64,000 bases of DNA from Moniliella sp. 'wahieum' (GCA_003971905.1 RSEE01000069.1:124001-188000); one strand, 5' to 3'; shown: positions 1 through 11,884, counted from the stretch's first letter. Notes: generated from the letters alone by a model not told the origin. A program made the numbers and translations.

Positions 1-1
1 G

Positions 2-67
2 GTGTACAAGATGCGCAAAGAGGAGCGAACAGAGTTTGAAAAACTTGTTGCTGGCCTCAAAGGCTGA
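2..67 (+). CDS. 3' end of an unidentified gene (partial)
   Basis: Reading from base 2, an open frame of 21 codons ends at a TGA at 65-67. The peptide is rich in Lys/Arg/Glu (it contains KMRKEERTEFEKL) and looks like the amphipathic C-terminus of a real protein cut off by the window edge. It is too short to assign to a family. The alternative is a chance open frame. Confidence 0.35.
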   Translation: MYKMRKEERTEFEKLVAGLKG

Positions 68-754
68 TGCACTTGCAGCAATCATCATGTGCTCGCTTTT
101 CATTGTTTGCTCTAGTTTGCTACTGTCATCGTGCCATCCGGCATCATCTATTTCGGACCGAACGCTCTCAATGCAATTGCCATCGTACCCGATGTACAAT
201 GGAGTGTACTTTGAAGCAGGCGCAGCTATGTATGCATACGTTCGGGGCTGAACGTTGATGGATGAGCCAAGTATCAAAGTCAGCAAAGGAAAGCGAGCAG
301 GTCCCTTCATGCCGATCTCATTGCTTCTGCTGCCATCTTCTCATCAATACATGTGCCCTGAGCGAACCTCACTTGTCAAAAGAGCTAGCTTCATGCAGAA
401 GTGATGGTAGCTATAAACTTGCGCATCCGGTACCTCATCGTGGGTCGGGGATGGAGGGGGAACAAAACGAATGCGGTGTGATAGCTCTAGGTAACGACGC
501 ACGGTGGAAGTATTGGTGCGCTGAAGGAGGGATGTGCTTCTTCTGGGGGTAACCCCCCCGAGGGGATAAGGCCCAGATCACCATGCACCGCAGGTAAATT
601 GAACGGCCAAATCAAAAGTTCATGACAAGCATCGGCGGAATATCGAGAACCGGATTCCGCCCGGTTCGTATGTTGGCTCTACTCAATTTCCTAGCGAGCC
701 GATGCCCTCATCGTCCTCCATCCACGAGCCAATCAGTATTGGGCGCCACCAACC
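68..754. other. Intergenic, no gene seen
   Basis: Open frames here are short, overlap each other and show no recognisable motif. The stretch separates the partial gene at the left edge from the Pom34-like gene and presumably holds the 3' UTR of the first and the promoter of the second. Confidence 0.6.
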
Positions 755-2022
755 ATGTCTAGCATGACGGTCCGGTCGCAGCAGGTCATACTCAAGAACC
801 TCTTCGCTTTCGTGGCCGTTGCCGCCTTTCCATACTTCCCGTTTATGCATAGCCTGTGGTGGTACGTGCACCCTCCCACCCCCCTCCCTCGTTCCTCTGT
901 TTATGGAAGGCGCGGTACTGACTGTGGCTTCTTCGTCTAGGCGCTTTCTCGATGCTGTGTACTCTACTGTCGGTCACGATATCGACATTTACCTCAACGA
1001 GGCTGTGGTCTGGTCTCGGCGCCTCTTGTTGATCGCATTTTTCTACAATGCGGTGTACGAATGTGTGTCCCTGTACTTTTACGCGGCGCCCCGGCCGGTC
1101 CAAGCAACGCCAACGTTCCCCTTTCTGGAACCAACCAGCTGAACCGAATCAACCCAGCGCTCAAATCTAATCCTGACACGCGCTCCATGCCCTCACCCGG
1201 TTTCTCTCTCTGCGCAACCGCAAAACAGGCCTGGCCAAACCGACTGGTACCACTCCGCAGAGGCTGTCGGGCCTGAGCAAACAAGGTGCGATGAACACCC
1301 CACCCTCTGGTGCTGGTGCAGTTGACCGCAGCCTGGCTAGCCCTGGGCGGGCGCGTCAATGCACCAGCGTATGACCCCATTGCAACAAGCCATTGCTCTG
1401 GCCGCCCAGTCGGCCGCAGCGGAAGATGCCTCGTTGTCGACCGATTGGATCCCACCAAACAACAGCTTTGACCAAAGCGCCGAGTTTCCTCCCCCGGCTG
1501 GATCCCTCGGTTCGAACCTATTTGGTGCACAAGGCTCTTCTGGGCTGCTCCCGCAGCTGGGAACGTCCTGCCCTCTTGGGCTTCCACGTCCCTGGGGCCG
1601 AATGCGGGAGCAAGTGGGCTAGGAATGGGGGTCAGCCCACAGGCTGCGATGAAGCCGTTTCAGGACCGTCGGGTGCCCAGTGCAGCGGACGGAGACATTT
1701 CTTGGGCGGAAGATGGGGTGGACACGCGATTGATGCAAAGTCTACGCTCCCAATGGGCTGCGAGCGATGCGGCAGACGACGCTGCTGCCTCGGCTGCCTC
1801 CCGTACTTTGGGAGGCAATTCAGCGTCCTTGCTACGTTCCAATGCGCCTCGGTTGCGCGCCACTGCTACCGGTTTCGGGATCGGTAACGAGTGTATCAAG
1901 TTCGGTATGATGTGTGAGCTTCTCTGTGCGCACAGCCCCCCTCACTGCCTCCCCCTTTTATTCCGCCTCAACCTTTATACCGTCCAGGTCGCCGTATTGC
2001 TTCATCGTCAGCAGCAAGATAG
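755..2022 (+). CDS. Two-TM nuclear pore protein, Pom34/NPCC-like (frameshifted)
   Basis: Exon 1 (755-861) encodes a first hydrophobic segment (about residues 13-36). A 79-nt GTACGT...TAG intron (862-940) interrupts a Trp codon. The next exon carries a second hydrophobic segment (RLLLIAFFYNAVYECVSLYF). A long Ser/Pro/Ala-rich tail follows with TTPQRLSGL and, after a last intron at 1905-1987, the ending FGRRIASSSAAR and a TAG at 2020-2022. Two close N-terminal TM helices followed by a low-complexity tail match fungal Pom34/NPCC proteins, which sit in the pore membrane. That identification rests on architecture and general likeness only. The frame changes about four times (near 1100, 1220, 1350 and 1610), probably sequence errors. 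Confidence 0.5.
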
Positions 2023-2470
2023 GGTATGGTCGCCGTAGTGTCCTGGTGTTTTCCTCATCCGCTGTCCCATGTGAAACGTAGCGCGTAACCTATGAATGAG
2101 AGTTGCACTTGTAATGGCAGCCACTCCCTACCAAGTCGGAAACTCACCTGAGAAGTCCGCCTGTTCGTATCTTAGGGCGCATTGGTCTCTGATCATCGAC
2201 CACAGAAGATAGATAGTACCCCAAACCAATGTTGTGCCGCCATTGCGAGATGCGAGGGGACCGAGCGGATCGGTGATATTCCATTGCATCCCACAACACC
2301 ATATGCGCATCAAGTGTTACGGGCATACCTCGACCCGATCGTAAAGGCGGAGACAGTGAACAAAGTAAAGAGCAGAGCAGGGATGGGGGGCAGAGCATGG
2401 AGCCAGAGATGGAGAACGACATTGGCAGAGGTACACCTACTTAGATGCCGGTGCCGAGCTGGTCTGGTCC

Positions 2471-2884
2471 TTACGGCGTTCGAGGCCTGGGCAAACAGCT
2501 CTCCAGCTCGAGTCTGCAACAGCTCAACGTCGACGCTGAAGTGGGTGCTGCCTTGGCTTCGGGCGAGCCAGCAGGAAGGACTCGCACGTTGGGGAGCGTC
2601 ACGGGGTTGGCGATCCGCTGGCAATCAGAGTACGAGCTGCCCAGGCCATACCCGAGTCCGATCCAGATGGGCCATGCGCGGCCTAAGGCAGACGTTGACA
2701 CGAGCTGGGCGTCCTGCTGGGCAATCGCGCTCTGCACGCAGAGAGAATGCAAACGTACGCTTGAACACGAGCAGCGACAAGACTGCGCCCGAAGCAAGGC
2801 CGAGGCCGGTGGTGACGACGCCATTGGCGATGCACAGGTCGGTACGCTCGCCAGTCAGACCAGTGGCGGGGGAGTGGTAGCCAT
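2471..2884 (-). CDS. MIC10: MICOS complex subunit Mic10
   Basis: Mic10 is a small inner-membrane protein that oligomerises to bend membrane at mitochondrial crista junctions. Exon 1 (2759-2884) starts at an ATG and contains DLCIANGVV followed by TM1 with a glycine-rich face (GLGLASG). A 76-nt intron (2683-2758, GTACGT...TTAG) splits an Arg codon. Exon 2 gives RRAWPIWIGLGYGLG, in which GLGYGLG is the GxGxGxG motif that Mic10 needs for oligomerisation. The start and TM1 are in different frames; one more C in the C5 run at 2868-2872 (minus strand) joins them. The C-terminus beyond NVRVLPAG is uncertain, and the stop at 2471-2473 is the one in frame with exon 2. Confidence 0.85.
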
Positions 2885-3594
2885 GCTGAAGGGATGGTGG
2901 ATGGTGGATGGGAGACAGAGATGGAGCGCCAAGGCAAAGCTCGCGTGTGCGCTGTGCTGTGGGCGCGACTGCTGTAAGGCTGGCTTGGCCATTTGTAACG
3001 CCGGCAGGATGGCACGGCGCCAGTGTGTCCGCAGTTCTGCAACTTGCAACATCGCCCGTGCCATCGCCCATTTTCTCAACCTGACGGGACGAACCAAGTA
3101 CCTGAGCTTGGGCTTCGCCTTCAGTCAAGTCAAGCTTGATCGCAGCCGCTCCATGATCATGCGAATCTGTGCCCCAGGCACCTCCGCGCGGACCCTATCT
3201 ACGACGGGCACATCTGCAGCATCGTTCATTCACCACTCGTCTGCCAAAGCTACCAACGCCTACTCGCCAGTCCCCCTGGGCCCGAAGAGGACCGGGCAGA
3301 GGGATGCAAGAGAAATACGTTGGTCAGGAGAACCACTCATGCACCCTCCTCCTGAGGGAGAGGCCATGCGCAAAATAAGCACACACCCAGAAATACGCAG
3401 TGCATGCACATGCTGTACACACAATACCCCAAGCTTAGCTTTCCAGGGCTCGCATCCAGGGGGATGACGAGGTGCGAGCGTGAGGGGGGGGGAGGGGTAG
3501 CATCCACCAAAAGGGAGACAGCCCTGCATTCTCTTTCCGCATCCAAAGTAGGGAGTCCCGCTCGGGCAGGAAAACAGCATACCATAGGACACGT
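2885..3594. other. Intergenic between MIC10 and LSM4
   Basis: No conserved reading frame on either strand. It holds the MIC10 promoter side and the LSM4 3' UTR. A perfect three-copy heptad GGATGGT lies at 2892-2912, just upstream of the MIC10 start. Confidence 0.6.
2892..2912. repeat. 7-bp tandem repeat (GGATGGT)x3
   Basis: Two exact copies of GGATGGT followed by GGATGGG, directly upstream of the MIC10 start codon. One of many 7-bp-period arrays in this window. Confidence 0.85.
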
Positions 3595-4179
3595 TTACAG
3601 TTGGATTCCCGCAGGGCCGCCTGCCCGTCCGCCGCCGCGTCCGCCGCGGTACTGCCCCGAGCCACCCCATTGGCCCCCTCCTCGTCCGCCGCGGTGACCG
3701 CCCCCGCCACGCCCACCACGCTGACCCCCTGCTTCCCTGCGCTCCCTTGTGTTCTCACGCTGCCGTTGGCGCCGCGCTGCTTCCTCTTGCTCCTTGGCTT
3801 GGTCGATCACCGCGTCGGCAATGCGTGTGTACTTGATCTGCGCGCATCATGTCACAAGTCAGAGGGTCGGTTCCAACCATTTTAAGGGGCCGGGCACGTA
3901 CAGTAGATCCACGAATGTAGCACTCTGGCAACTTCCAGAATTTCTCTCCGTCCTGCAAGGGGGGGAGCAAGATGAAGGTCAGCAACGCGAGGAGTCCACG
4001 AAATGGGAGGCGGAGGCGGCAGAGTGTCAACGTACTGCGCTGGTCTGGTAGACTTCCTTGAGCACAAGGTTCATAAACGCATCGCAGGCCGCAAGGTGTC
4101 CGTTGAACGTTTCTCCGTTCTTGAGTTCGACGAGCATGGGCTTGCCCACGGCAGCATTGAGCAGGGTGAGTGGGAGCAT
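3595..4179 (-). CDS. LSM4: U6 snRNA-associated Sm-like protein LSm4
   Basis: LSm4 is a ring subunit of LSm2-8 (U6 snRNA, splicing) and LSm1-7 (mRNA decapping). Three exons are intact: 4036-4179, 3902-3952 and 3595-3837, separated by 83- and 64-nt introns that both start GTACGT. They encode 145 residues. The protein begins [20 protein letters not shown] as in other LSm4 proteins. It has the Sm1 motif (about residues 13-47) and the Sm2 motif ([15 protein letters not shown], about 54-68). The tail from about residue 100 is RGG-rich, as in the P-body-targeting tails of fungal and animal LSm4. No frameshift is present, unlike most neighbours. Confidence 0.95.
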
Positions 4180-4534
4180 GGTGCCCGAGCGATCGTTGGT
4201 GGCAGTGTCGATGTTTCCACCTCGGCTCGGTTTTGGCACCAGCACCAGGCAGGCAGAATGAGCCCTCGTGAATTACGTAATCCACCACCGATTCTGCTCG
4301 CCTCATTCGCGTTTGCCAATCGGTTCGTTGAGTCGAGGGAGCCTGGGATCCTACCCGGTAGGTCTTGGACAGGGCAAGGTTAGAACGACGCCGACACCAC
4401 TCTATCGACAAGATCTACATCCTCCGTTGTACCATGCCGCAGGAGCACCGACGTCTATACGCTGGGCCGGGCTGAATAGAGATGATGAATTGACGCGGCC
4501 GGCGGGGCGAACGGCGAACGGAATAGATGGTCGC

Positions 4535-6044
4535 TCAAACGTTATTATAGTCGTTCATCATCGCCGAGAAATCAAAGCTGCCACGCGCCGAGTTGGGCTG
4601 GGTGGCATTAGTAAAATCCAGCTGACTTAGGTCCAAACCGGCGGGGGGAGGTCCGAAATCAAATTCGTCCATGTTGAACTCGGGAGTGGGAGAGAGTGTG
4701 AACCGAGGAGCGGCACTGGATCCCCCATCAGGTAAGACATCGGACATGTTCAAGGTGGAATCGATGGCTGTTGGGCTCCCCCCCGTGGCAGGAACGGGCT
4801 CTGGTACAACCGCGGGCGCAGCCGCGGGAGCATCCGAGGGATCAGTCACAGACGATGGCGCAAAGACGGATGCAAGTGCAGGTGTGGGCACAGGCACAGT
4901 TGCCAATGGAGGCGCGGCCGAAAGTGGAGCCGATGCATTCTCACCCCGCCCACAATGGGAAGTGAAGCAAGGCCAGTGGTGGAAGTACTTGGCCCCGAGG
5001 AAAGGGCCGGTCCCGGCGGCAGTTGAGGCTGGGCTGCGACACCGAGTAGGGGGCTAGTTGGAGTGGGACTGCTGGACGAGGAGGCCAAGTTGATTACCTT
5101 GGCCAAAGGCGATGCCGTATGCTCATCTTCCGACGTCAGGTCCACCACGCCCGTGGCTGGGCCTGTTGTTGCGGGCGCAGGGTGTGGGGGCACATGGGGA
5201 GTCGAGGTAGGCATAACCGCTGGGGCGGGGACAAACACCGGAGGGCTAGCAGTAGATCCAGGAGGTAGGATAGATGAAGCTTGTGGCGTGGCCTTTCCGG
5301 TTTCCTGAAAGGGGGATCCTGCGTCGGACGGCTTGATTGACGTGGAGGACATGGGAGGCTGGGTAGGTTGGGTCGAGGCAAGTGCCGGGGAGGAAGTAGA
5401 GGGCGGCACGTCCAAGTCCATGGCGTCCGGGTTGGCCAGAGGCAGTGCAGATGTGGAAGACGCAGTTCGTGGGGGGTCGGCGGGGGGGGAGGCGGCAGGG
5501 ATGAGAGGCGGGACAAGGGTAAGGACATCGGGCACAGCGGCTGTGTTAGAAGGGGGTGCAGTTGGTGCATCGGGCACATCAGGCGGGTGAGCGAGGGGGC
5601 TGGGGCGTAGGCCAGAACGGGCGAAGGAGGTGGGGAAGGTGCGTCGGGTCGCTCGAGACGCTCCAGCTCGTCGAGAAGGGCAGTTTGCGCGGTGGCGAGC
5701 CAAGTGCGGAGCGTTTCGATGCCAGCGCGGTACGCAGCATGGGCTCTCCGCACCGCCAGCAACTCGGTCGGTTCGCAGGTGAGGGTGGCGTTGGCGCGGA
5801 TGGCAGCGTTGGGGAAGACAGAAGGGTGGCCTGCGGCAGAAGCAGAGGCATCGCCCTCGCTCGCGGAGCCAGAAGACGACCGGGAGGCCATCGCACTGAT
5901 GCGGGCTGCATCGGCGCGCCATTGCATGGCTACTGCGGTGGCCTCGGCAAGGGCGTGGCATTGGGACTCGATGTCCTTGAGAAGCGCACCGGGGGCGTGT
6001 TGCATCATGCTCGCAGTGAGCTTCTCGCGTGGGGCAGGTGGCAT
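4535..6044 (-). CDS. Uncharacterised Ser/Pro-rich protein with acidic C-terminus (frameshifted)
   Basis: The N-terminal about 140 residues (from the ATG at 6044) are predicted helical (ALLKDIESQCHALAEATA and a second helix around RTWLATAQTALLDELERLE). A long Pro/Ser/Thr region follows with VVDLTSEDE, and the C-terminus is short and acidic/aromatic (MDEFDFGPPP, SFDFSAMMNDYNNV) with the stop at 4535-4537. Helices, a disordered linker and an acidic hydrophobic tail are seen in transcriptional co-regulators such as Mediator tail subunits, but no family signature is visible and I do not assign one. The frame changes near 5610 and 4945. Confidence 0.6.
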
Positions 6045-6431
6045 GGCGCGGCCTGGGCGTGGCTGGACGAGTGGTGCTTGGTGGGTACTTGGGCTTGTTC
6101 AAGTAGGTAGCCGTCGCGGCAGGAACCACGCGCAGCTTGCCGCTCTTGAAACTTGAAGTTTAGGCTGGAGCTGAGCTTCTGAGAGTTGCCATAGTTATAC
6201 CAGGGTTGTCGGAAACCAGTTGTTACAGTTTGCCTTTTCCTTGCCAAGTACCACAACCTCTACAGAACATCAACAGGACCCCCTGCCGCCGCTGGACCAA
6301 TTTATCCACAATCGTACATTCACACTTCCCTGCACCCCTTACGTGCGTGCAGGAGGTTCGTCCTCAGGAAAGAAAGACGTAGGAAGCACCCAGCTGACCC
6401 TTAGGCGTCTCACCCCTCCCCCATCCCTCTC

Positions 6432-9054
6432 TCACCACACCATCTCCTCGTCCAGCTTGTAATCCGCCAACAACGCGTCCTCTTCCGCGCGCGGCGCGCC
6501 GCTGTTGCTCCCGCTCCCGCTCGCTTGATCCCGTCGAAGACGAGGGCGAAGCAACCGGCTTGGCCGGGGTTGCACGGGACCTCGACCTCGCTGCTCGCGA
6601 CGTGCGTTTCGCTGTGGCCTTGGGCGTGGATGCCGTCTTGGTTCTTAGCCTTGACCTTGGCCGGAGCCTTGCCAACCGGCTTGGCAGTGGGTTGGCGGTG
6701 CACTGAGGGTGCACTTGTCCGGTCATGCCCGCTGGCCCTGCGTGACAGCTTTGGCGGAGGATCGCATTGCTTTCGTTGCAGCAGAAGTGGCCGCGCCTTC
6801 TTCCGTGTCTGAAGAAAGAGGAGATGAGGCGACCTCACGCACGGGGGCGGAGGCCTTTCGAGGTGCTGTGAGCACCACAGGTTCCATAGCAGGACGGCGC
6901 ACGGCGCGGCGCGGACGTCTTCCCAAGGGCGGAGAAGCAGTTCGTTCCTTCTGGCTGGAAAGATCTGTCTGAGTCGGAGCGGTTTCGGAGCGGATGGCGG
7001 TCCCGCCTGGGACGACCGGGTCAGGCGAAAACCGCATAGGTCCGCGCCGGACCGTACGATGGGTAGATCGAGACGAATGTTGACGTTGACCGATTCCAGT
7101 CTGCGGCACAGAATCGCTTGCGGCCGATTGCGTCTCATTCTCCTCATCTGAGAACCCCGAGTGAGACGTTTCCTCGTCCTGCCTCTGCTGGTGCCCCTTA
7201 CGGACGCGAGCTGTACCAGGAACTGCAGAAGGGGTTGCCCTGGCCGGACCAACATCAGGATCGGACGAGTCGCGGAGTGTGTTCACCTCCTTCTTCCGTT
7301 CTCGTGGGTTCATCGACCTCCCACCTCGACCACGGGTGCGAACGCTACCGCGCTGTACTTGTCCGCGTCCGCGACCGCGACCGCGTGTGGAGCGAACAGA
7401 AAGAACGGGCTCTTCCTCTGACAAATCGGAGGACGTCTGCTGATGCTCAGAGGCGGCAGAAGCCAACTGCAGCTGGGCACGCGTCTTGGTTGGGTGAGAC
7501 GCCCCACGACGGGGGAGAAGCGAAACGAATTTGTCCAATTTGTACGTCTTGGACTTCTTCTTGCCTTTTCCGTGGGGTGGAACGTGACCCGGAATGTGCA
7601 AGTCGAGCGGGGCCGAGCTAGAGCTGATGGGGTCGTCGACCACTTCCTCACTTTCCTCTACCACGGGCCGGGAAGGCCGAACGGAGGAAGAGCCAGGACG
7701 AGGCAGGGATTGGAGGAAAGTGGTAGCCACCGTGCTGAGGCCCGGAGGGGGGTGCACTTTTTTCCCCACTTGCCCCATCCCCCAAGACCGACCTGGACCA
7801 GAAGGCTTCTTGAGCTCAGGATCGTGTCTGGCGCGCTTTGGATTTTCATCGGATGCTTCTACTTCAGAGGACGAAAAGAGCTGATGCTTAGGATCCGAAG
7901 AACGGGGAGCGAGACTGTTCGGATCCGGATTCGGATCCGGATGCGCCTCCTGCATGGCCGCGTCGGTTTCCCCTGCTCCCTTTTCCTCCGCCAGTGCTTC
8001 CGAGGTGGGAGGGCGGATGGCCTGGCGTCTTTGGTGCCGTGCGGTGGCCCTGACCTCAGCCAAGATACCAAACAAATCGGACGAAGGGTGGTCTTGCTCT
8101 TCCTCCCCTGTCGCATTCGCCAAAACAGAATGCTCTCCCTGCTGAGCGGCAACAGGGACCGACACTGTTCCCGGTGACCCTACCATTTGGATCCAATTCT
8201 CCACCCTGGACTGTCCCTGGGCGCGAGAGGGGGAGTGGGAGATGCGATCTTTGTCCTCCGAAGACTCAAAGACGACCAACGGATCGGAGCGGAGAGCTGC
8301 ACGCGCAGCGTAGGCGGGCACAGGCGGTGGGCTGCCCTCCAACTCGAGTTCTGGTGCATGAAGAGAAGCCAGAGGGGCCAAGGGGGTACGGTGGGTGCTT
8401 GTGCGGGGCCGGATGGGCGTGGAAGCAGCTAACGCATGAAGACGTACTCGTTCCATTAAGCTCCCCGGCCGCGGCTGGGACGGAGTGAGGAGCGGCTCAG
8501 CTTGGGGCGCGTCAGCCTCGTTGCCAGGGTCCGCCTGGATGGGCGCGGGGGCATGGGCACGACCTGCGAACAACTCTGGGGGGGGAGCACGGGGAGAGAT
8601 GTAGGCTGGCTCGACCGGTCCCTGACGTTCCGAGGGAGGGGACGAGGCTGGAACGCTGCTGCGCTGTTGGGGCAAGGAAGGACTCAGGTGCACGTCTTGG
8701 ATGCCAAGGGCTGGGCTGAAGCTGGGGCAGGCGCAGGGGGGGCGTTTTCCTTGTCGGACCAAGACGGTGAGTGGAATGAATGAAGCTCATGGGATGCCGA
8801 GTACGGGCCATGCTGCACAAGGGGCGGTGGAGACGGCATAGACATGAGGAGCTCAGATGCATCCGACTCGGGCCCTCCGGTTGGAGGCGGGGGCGGCGAG
8901 GGCATGTCGGACACGAGCTTGCGTTGGTCGTCTATCCAGGACGGCTCGAGCAGGGCAGGTTCAGGCGCAGTCGCTGAGAGGGGCAGGCGGCGCGCGCGTC
9001 CAAGGCTGGCATCGTCGGGTGCGCGTCGGTGGGAGAAGCAGGGTCGCTGGGCAT
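6432..9054 (-). CDS. Large disordered Ser/Arg/Pro-rich, probably nuclear protein (frameshifted)
   Basis: A gene of about 870 codons reads right to left across this span. The N-terminal part has MPSPPPPPTGGPESDASE and SWSDKENAPP (a KEN-box-like sequence). The middle is very long and disordered, with many basic/Ser clusters and an RGRGRGRGQ stretch near 7390. The C-terminus is Lys/Arg-rich and then ends acidic (EEDALLADYKLDEEMVW, TGA at 6432-6434). Abundant SP/TP and basic patches suggest a chromatin or cell-division factor, but no domain is recognisable. Frame switches occur near 8700, 6720 and 6560. The start at 9054 is the first plausible ATG. Confidence 0.5.
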
Positions 9055-9459
9055 GGCGATGGCGCTGGCGATGGCGATGAAGCTGGAGCTGAGCTGGTGG
9101 TGGCAGCCCAGCACGCTTAAAGCTTAACCCCCCTCCCCCGACCCATGCCACGCCGCCCTCCTGCTGTCCGCGTCGCGTTGGCTGTTTTCTTTTTCTTTTT
9201 CTTTTCGTTTCCTTTTTGTCAAGCGGCGCCGGCACGCTGTTGGGTTTGGACAAGGATTGCGGTAGGCGCCCCCAGGTCTTTTGTTTTTCGCGCTGCAAGC
9301 CCTCTCGAGACTACACGTTTGGTATGTGGACCAAGGCCCAGGCTACATGGACTGACCAGCGGGTCAGAAGATCATCTGTGGCCAGCAGACCAAGTGATGG
9401 GGGCATTGGTAATGCCAATGGGATTAGAGATTAGCGTCTACCATGCATCATGGGCCCTG
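9055..9459. other. Intergenic, no gene seen
   Basis: Contains a T-rich simple repeat (CTTTTT-type, about 9183-9215) and no conserved frame. It lies between the 5' end of the disordered protein gene and the 3' end of the oxidoreductase gene. Confidence 0.6.
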
Positions 9460-10768
9460 CTACAACTTCCACACATTCTCCGCGTGTACGCCCAGGTCGG
9501 CCAGGATGCCACCCAAGGGCCCCTGCGTGCGTCCGTCCCGACCCTTGGGTCCTGCGACCGCAGCAAGGAATCCATCCGGACCGCACACTAGAACCGCACT
9601 CTCTCGCTTGACTCCCGTAGTCACCTTGGTCACCGCCTCCGTCGACGCCTCTTGGGGCGCTGCCTCGCTTGGTTCGCTCGTAGACAAGAGCGGTGCCAAG
9701 GCGGTCTTCAAGTCCTTGGCGCCAATCCGCCCCTCGTGGACAGGCAATCCGTCAATGGCGACAACCTTGGTCTTGGACGAAGGCAGCAGGAGGTGCTGGT
9801 CTGCAACTGCCCCTGGGCAGGAATCTGAGTCCCCTCCACCCCAGCCAGAAGCGGGTCCAACGCAGGTTCGGCGACCGACTCGGAAAACAGTTGCACGCGA
9901 AGTCGGTCTGGGTACCGTTCCACCAATTGGGACCATTCGGGCGTGAGGAGGAACGACTCGGGCCGTGGGGCGGCATAGAGGATGGTAAACTTGGTTTTCT
10001 CCGGAGCGCACGCTCATCCAACGTGCGTTGCCAACGCTGCGGGCCTGACTCGGGACATGCCTCGGACTCAACCGCCTGCTCCTGGATGGGGGCCATGACG
10101 CCCTTGACCAATTGGTAGGCAGGCGCAATGCCAGTACCAGCCACGATGAAGTAAATGTCCTTGACCCGCGACACATCCGGCCGTCGCTCCAAAGCAGTAG
10201 CATCAGGATCGGTAGTGGCTTCGCTCGCGACGGGTCGGAGGACGGCAGGGCGGGCAGATCCCACTCTGGTGATGCGATCGTGGGATGAGGTGCTTCTCCC
10301 TTGCGCGCACGCTCGATTGCGTCCAACGTCCACCGTTCGTCCCATTCTTTGTTAAACCCAGCGGCACGGACGGTGCCGTTGACCGGGAGGCGATGAAGGT
10401 AGTCAGGCACTTCAGCGTGTGGGGGTACCGTTTCACGAGCAAGTCCAGAGTGCGGGTGGCAAAGGCCTCGATGGGCGACTGGAGGGGCGTGTAGCGTCGT
10501 GCAATTCCCAGCTCCGGCTGGGCCACTGTAATGCTCCACAATTCGAGCGGGCCACGAGCACGCGTGGCAAGGGGCAGGTCGGTGACACCTTCCCCTCGCT
10601 GGCGGGCGCGGAGCGCATGGACGATAACAAACCCATATCAAAGGGAAGGTGAAGTTGGAGAACGCGGTGCTGGAAGTCGTGAAGGTACATGTGGTCCTGG
10701 TGGGTGCGCTGAGAAACAAGGGCCATAGCCTCGGCAGGGGTCAAAGAGTTTTCGTGCTGGGCCATCAT
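9460..10768 (-). CDS. FAD/NAD-binding oxidoreductase, cytochrome b5 reductase-like (frameshifted)
   Basis: The parts seen in order are: ITVAQPELGIARRYTPLQ (FAD-binding RxYTPL motif), a segment with RLPVNGTV, an NAD-binding segment KDIYFIVAGTGIAPAYQL (GTGIAP), and the C-terminal CGPDGFLAAVAGPKGRDG with EQGPLGG-like and ENVWKL endings. This order and the VWKL end match fungal mitochondrial NADH-cytochrome-b5-reductase-like proteins of the Cyc2/OXNAD type, which transfer electrons from NAD(P)H through FAD. The frame changes at least four times. The N-terminus is the least certain part; the ATG at 10768 or 10765 is taken because the next gene ends at 10908. Confidence 0.75.
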
Positions 10769-10907
10769 GCGGGCGACTGCAGGGGATGTCTCTGAGATGC
10801 CAAAAGAAGGGGAGAAAAGCGCGAGAGCGTGTGGCTAGCACGGCATTCCCCACAACCAGATCGGTAACTTAACGGGAGCCAGACCAGCATATTGACCCTC
10901 GACCCCG

Positions 10908-11669
10908 TTAGCATGGGACGAAGGAGTCTCCGACACCGGTAATAATCTGGTCGTACGCCTCAGGAGGTGGGTCTTCGACGATGGTCATCGCCTGTCTCTC
11001 GAGAGGGGTGAGACGGCGGCCGGTCATGACACCGGGGAACCAGTATTCCGAAAAGGAGATGGCCTTCATGCCGATCCGAGTGGCAAGATTGTCGGCCATG
11101 CCCACGTCCTTGGGCGTAGGTCCACCAAGAGGAGTGGCTGGCGCTTGGGCAGGCACAGCAACGCGCCGCATTGACCTCGGCGGCAATTGCCTCTGCTTCG
11201 GGCAAGGTCATGTTTGACCAGTGCCGTGCCTCGGAGCTGAAAATCGGAAGGAGGAAGTATCTGGCCATGTTGAGGCGTCTTCTCTTGGGGTCGCTGGGAG
11301 GCAGTGCAGGTGTCCTGCCGGAGCCTGGATCGGTCACTTCGGGCTCAGCAGTAAGGCCGAGGTAGACGCCGCGGCCGATCAGCCCAGCGAAGGAGATAAA
11401 CATGGCGCAGCCCATAACGATGCGGGATCCCGGCTCAAACGTGGCCTATGGCTTTCTTTGGGGGCGTCACGTCGAACGACGCAGGTTGGGGGTTGGCTCG
11501 GGCGGGGGGGGGGGCACATGGCGTTTGGCGTCGGCGGGAACCTTTTGCTTGCCAGCCGCACCGGCAGGAGGCGCGCCTTGAATGCAGGCGGGCAAGTAGA
11601 GAAGAAGAGGGGGGGGCGGGCGGATGGGCATCCTAGCCCTATGCGCCGGGCGCACAAATGGGCCAGCAT
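10908..11669 (-). CDS. Uncharacterised mitochondrial membrane protein (frameshifted)
   Basis: The product starts MLAHLCARRIGLG, followed by an Arg/Ser/Leu-rich stretch typical of a mitochondrial presequence. A single hydrophobic segment (GCAMFISFAGLIGRGVYLGL) is followed by a soluble region with KRRRLNMARYFLLPIFSSEA, EYWFPGVMTGRRLTPLERQ and the ending AYDQIITGVGDSFVPC before TAA. The motifs look conserved but I do not recognise the family. Two frame changes (near 11430 and 11190) are needed to read it through. It lies 140 bp upstream of the oxidoreductase on the same strand. Confidence 0.6.
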
Positions 11670-11863
11670 GGCGGCGGCAGCGGACAATGTGGAGCCGAGG
11701 TGGTCTGGCCAGAAGAACAGAAGGAGGACGTGGGCGGAGGTTGACCCACCGCATGAAATTTCACCGCTTCCTGCTTCTACTCGGTACTCGTGCTCGACCG
11801 ACCCAGCGCAATTCCGCCCCGGAACTTTGGGTTAGGGCACGCATTAATGAGGCAGATTGTCGA

Positions 11864-11884
11864 TTACGCGTTACGCGTTACGAC
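11864..11884. repeat. 7-bp tandem repeat (TTACGCG)x3
   Basis: Two exact heptads TTACGCG plus a third TTACGAC. They create two ACGCGT hexamers about 250 bp upstream of the frataxin start. Confidence 0.85.

Noticed and set aside
2445-3467. 340-codon plus-strand open frame
   Set aside because: Antisense to MIC10, whose conserved GxGxGxG motif and splice sites lie on the minus strand.
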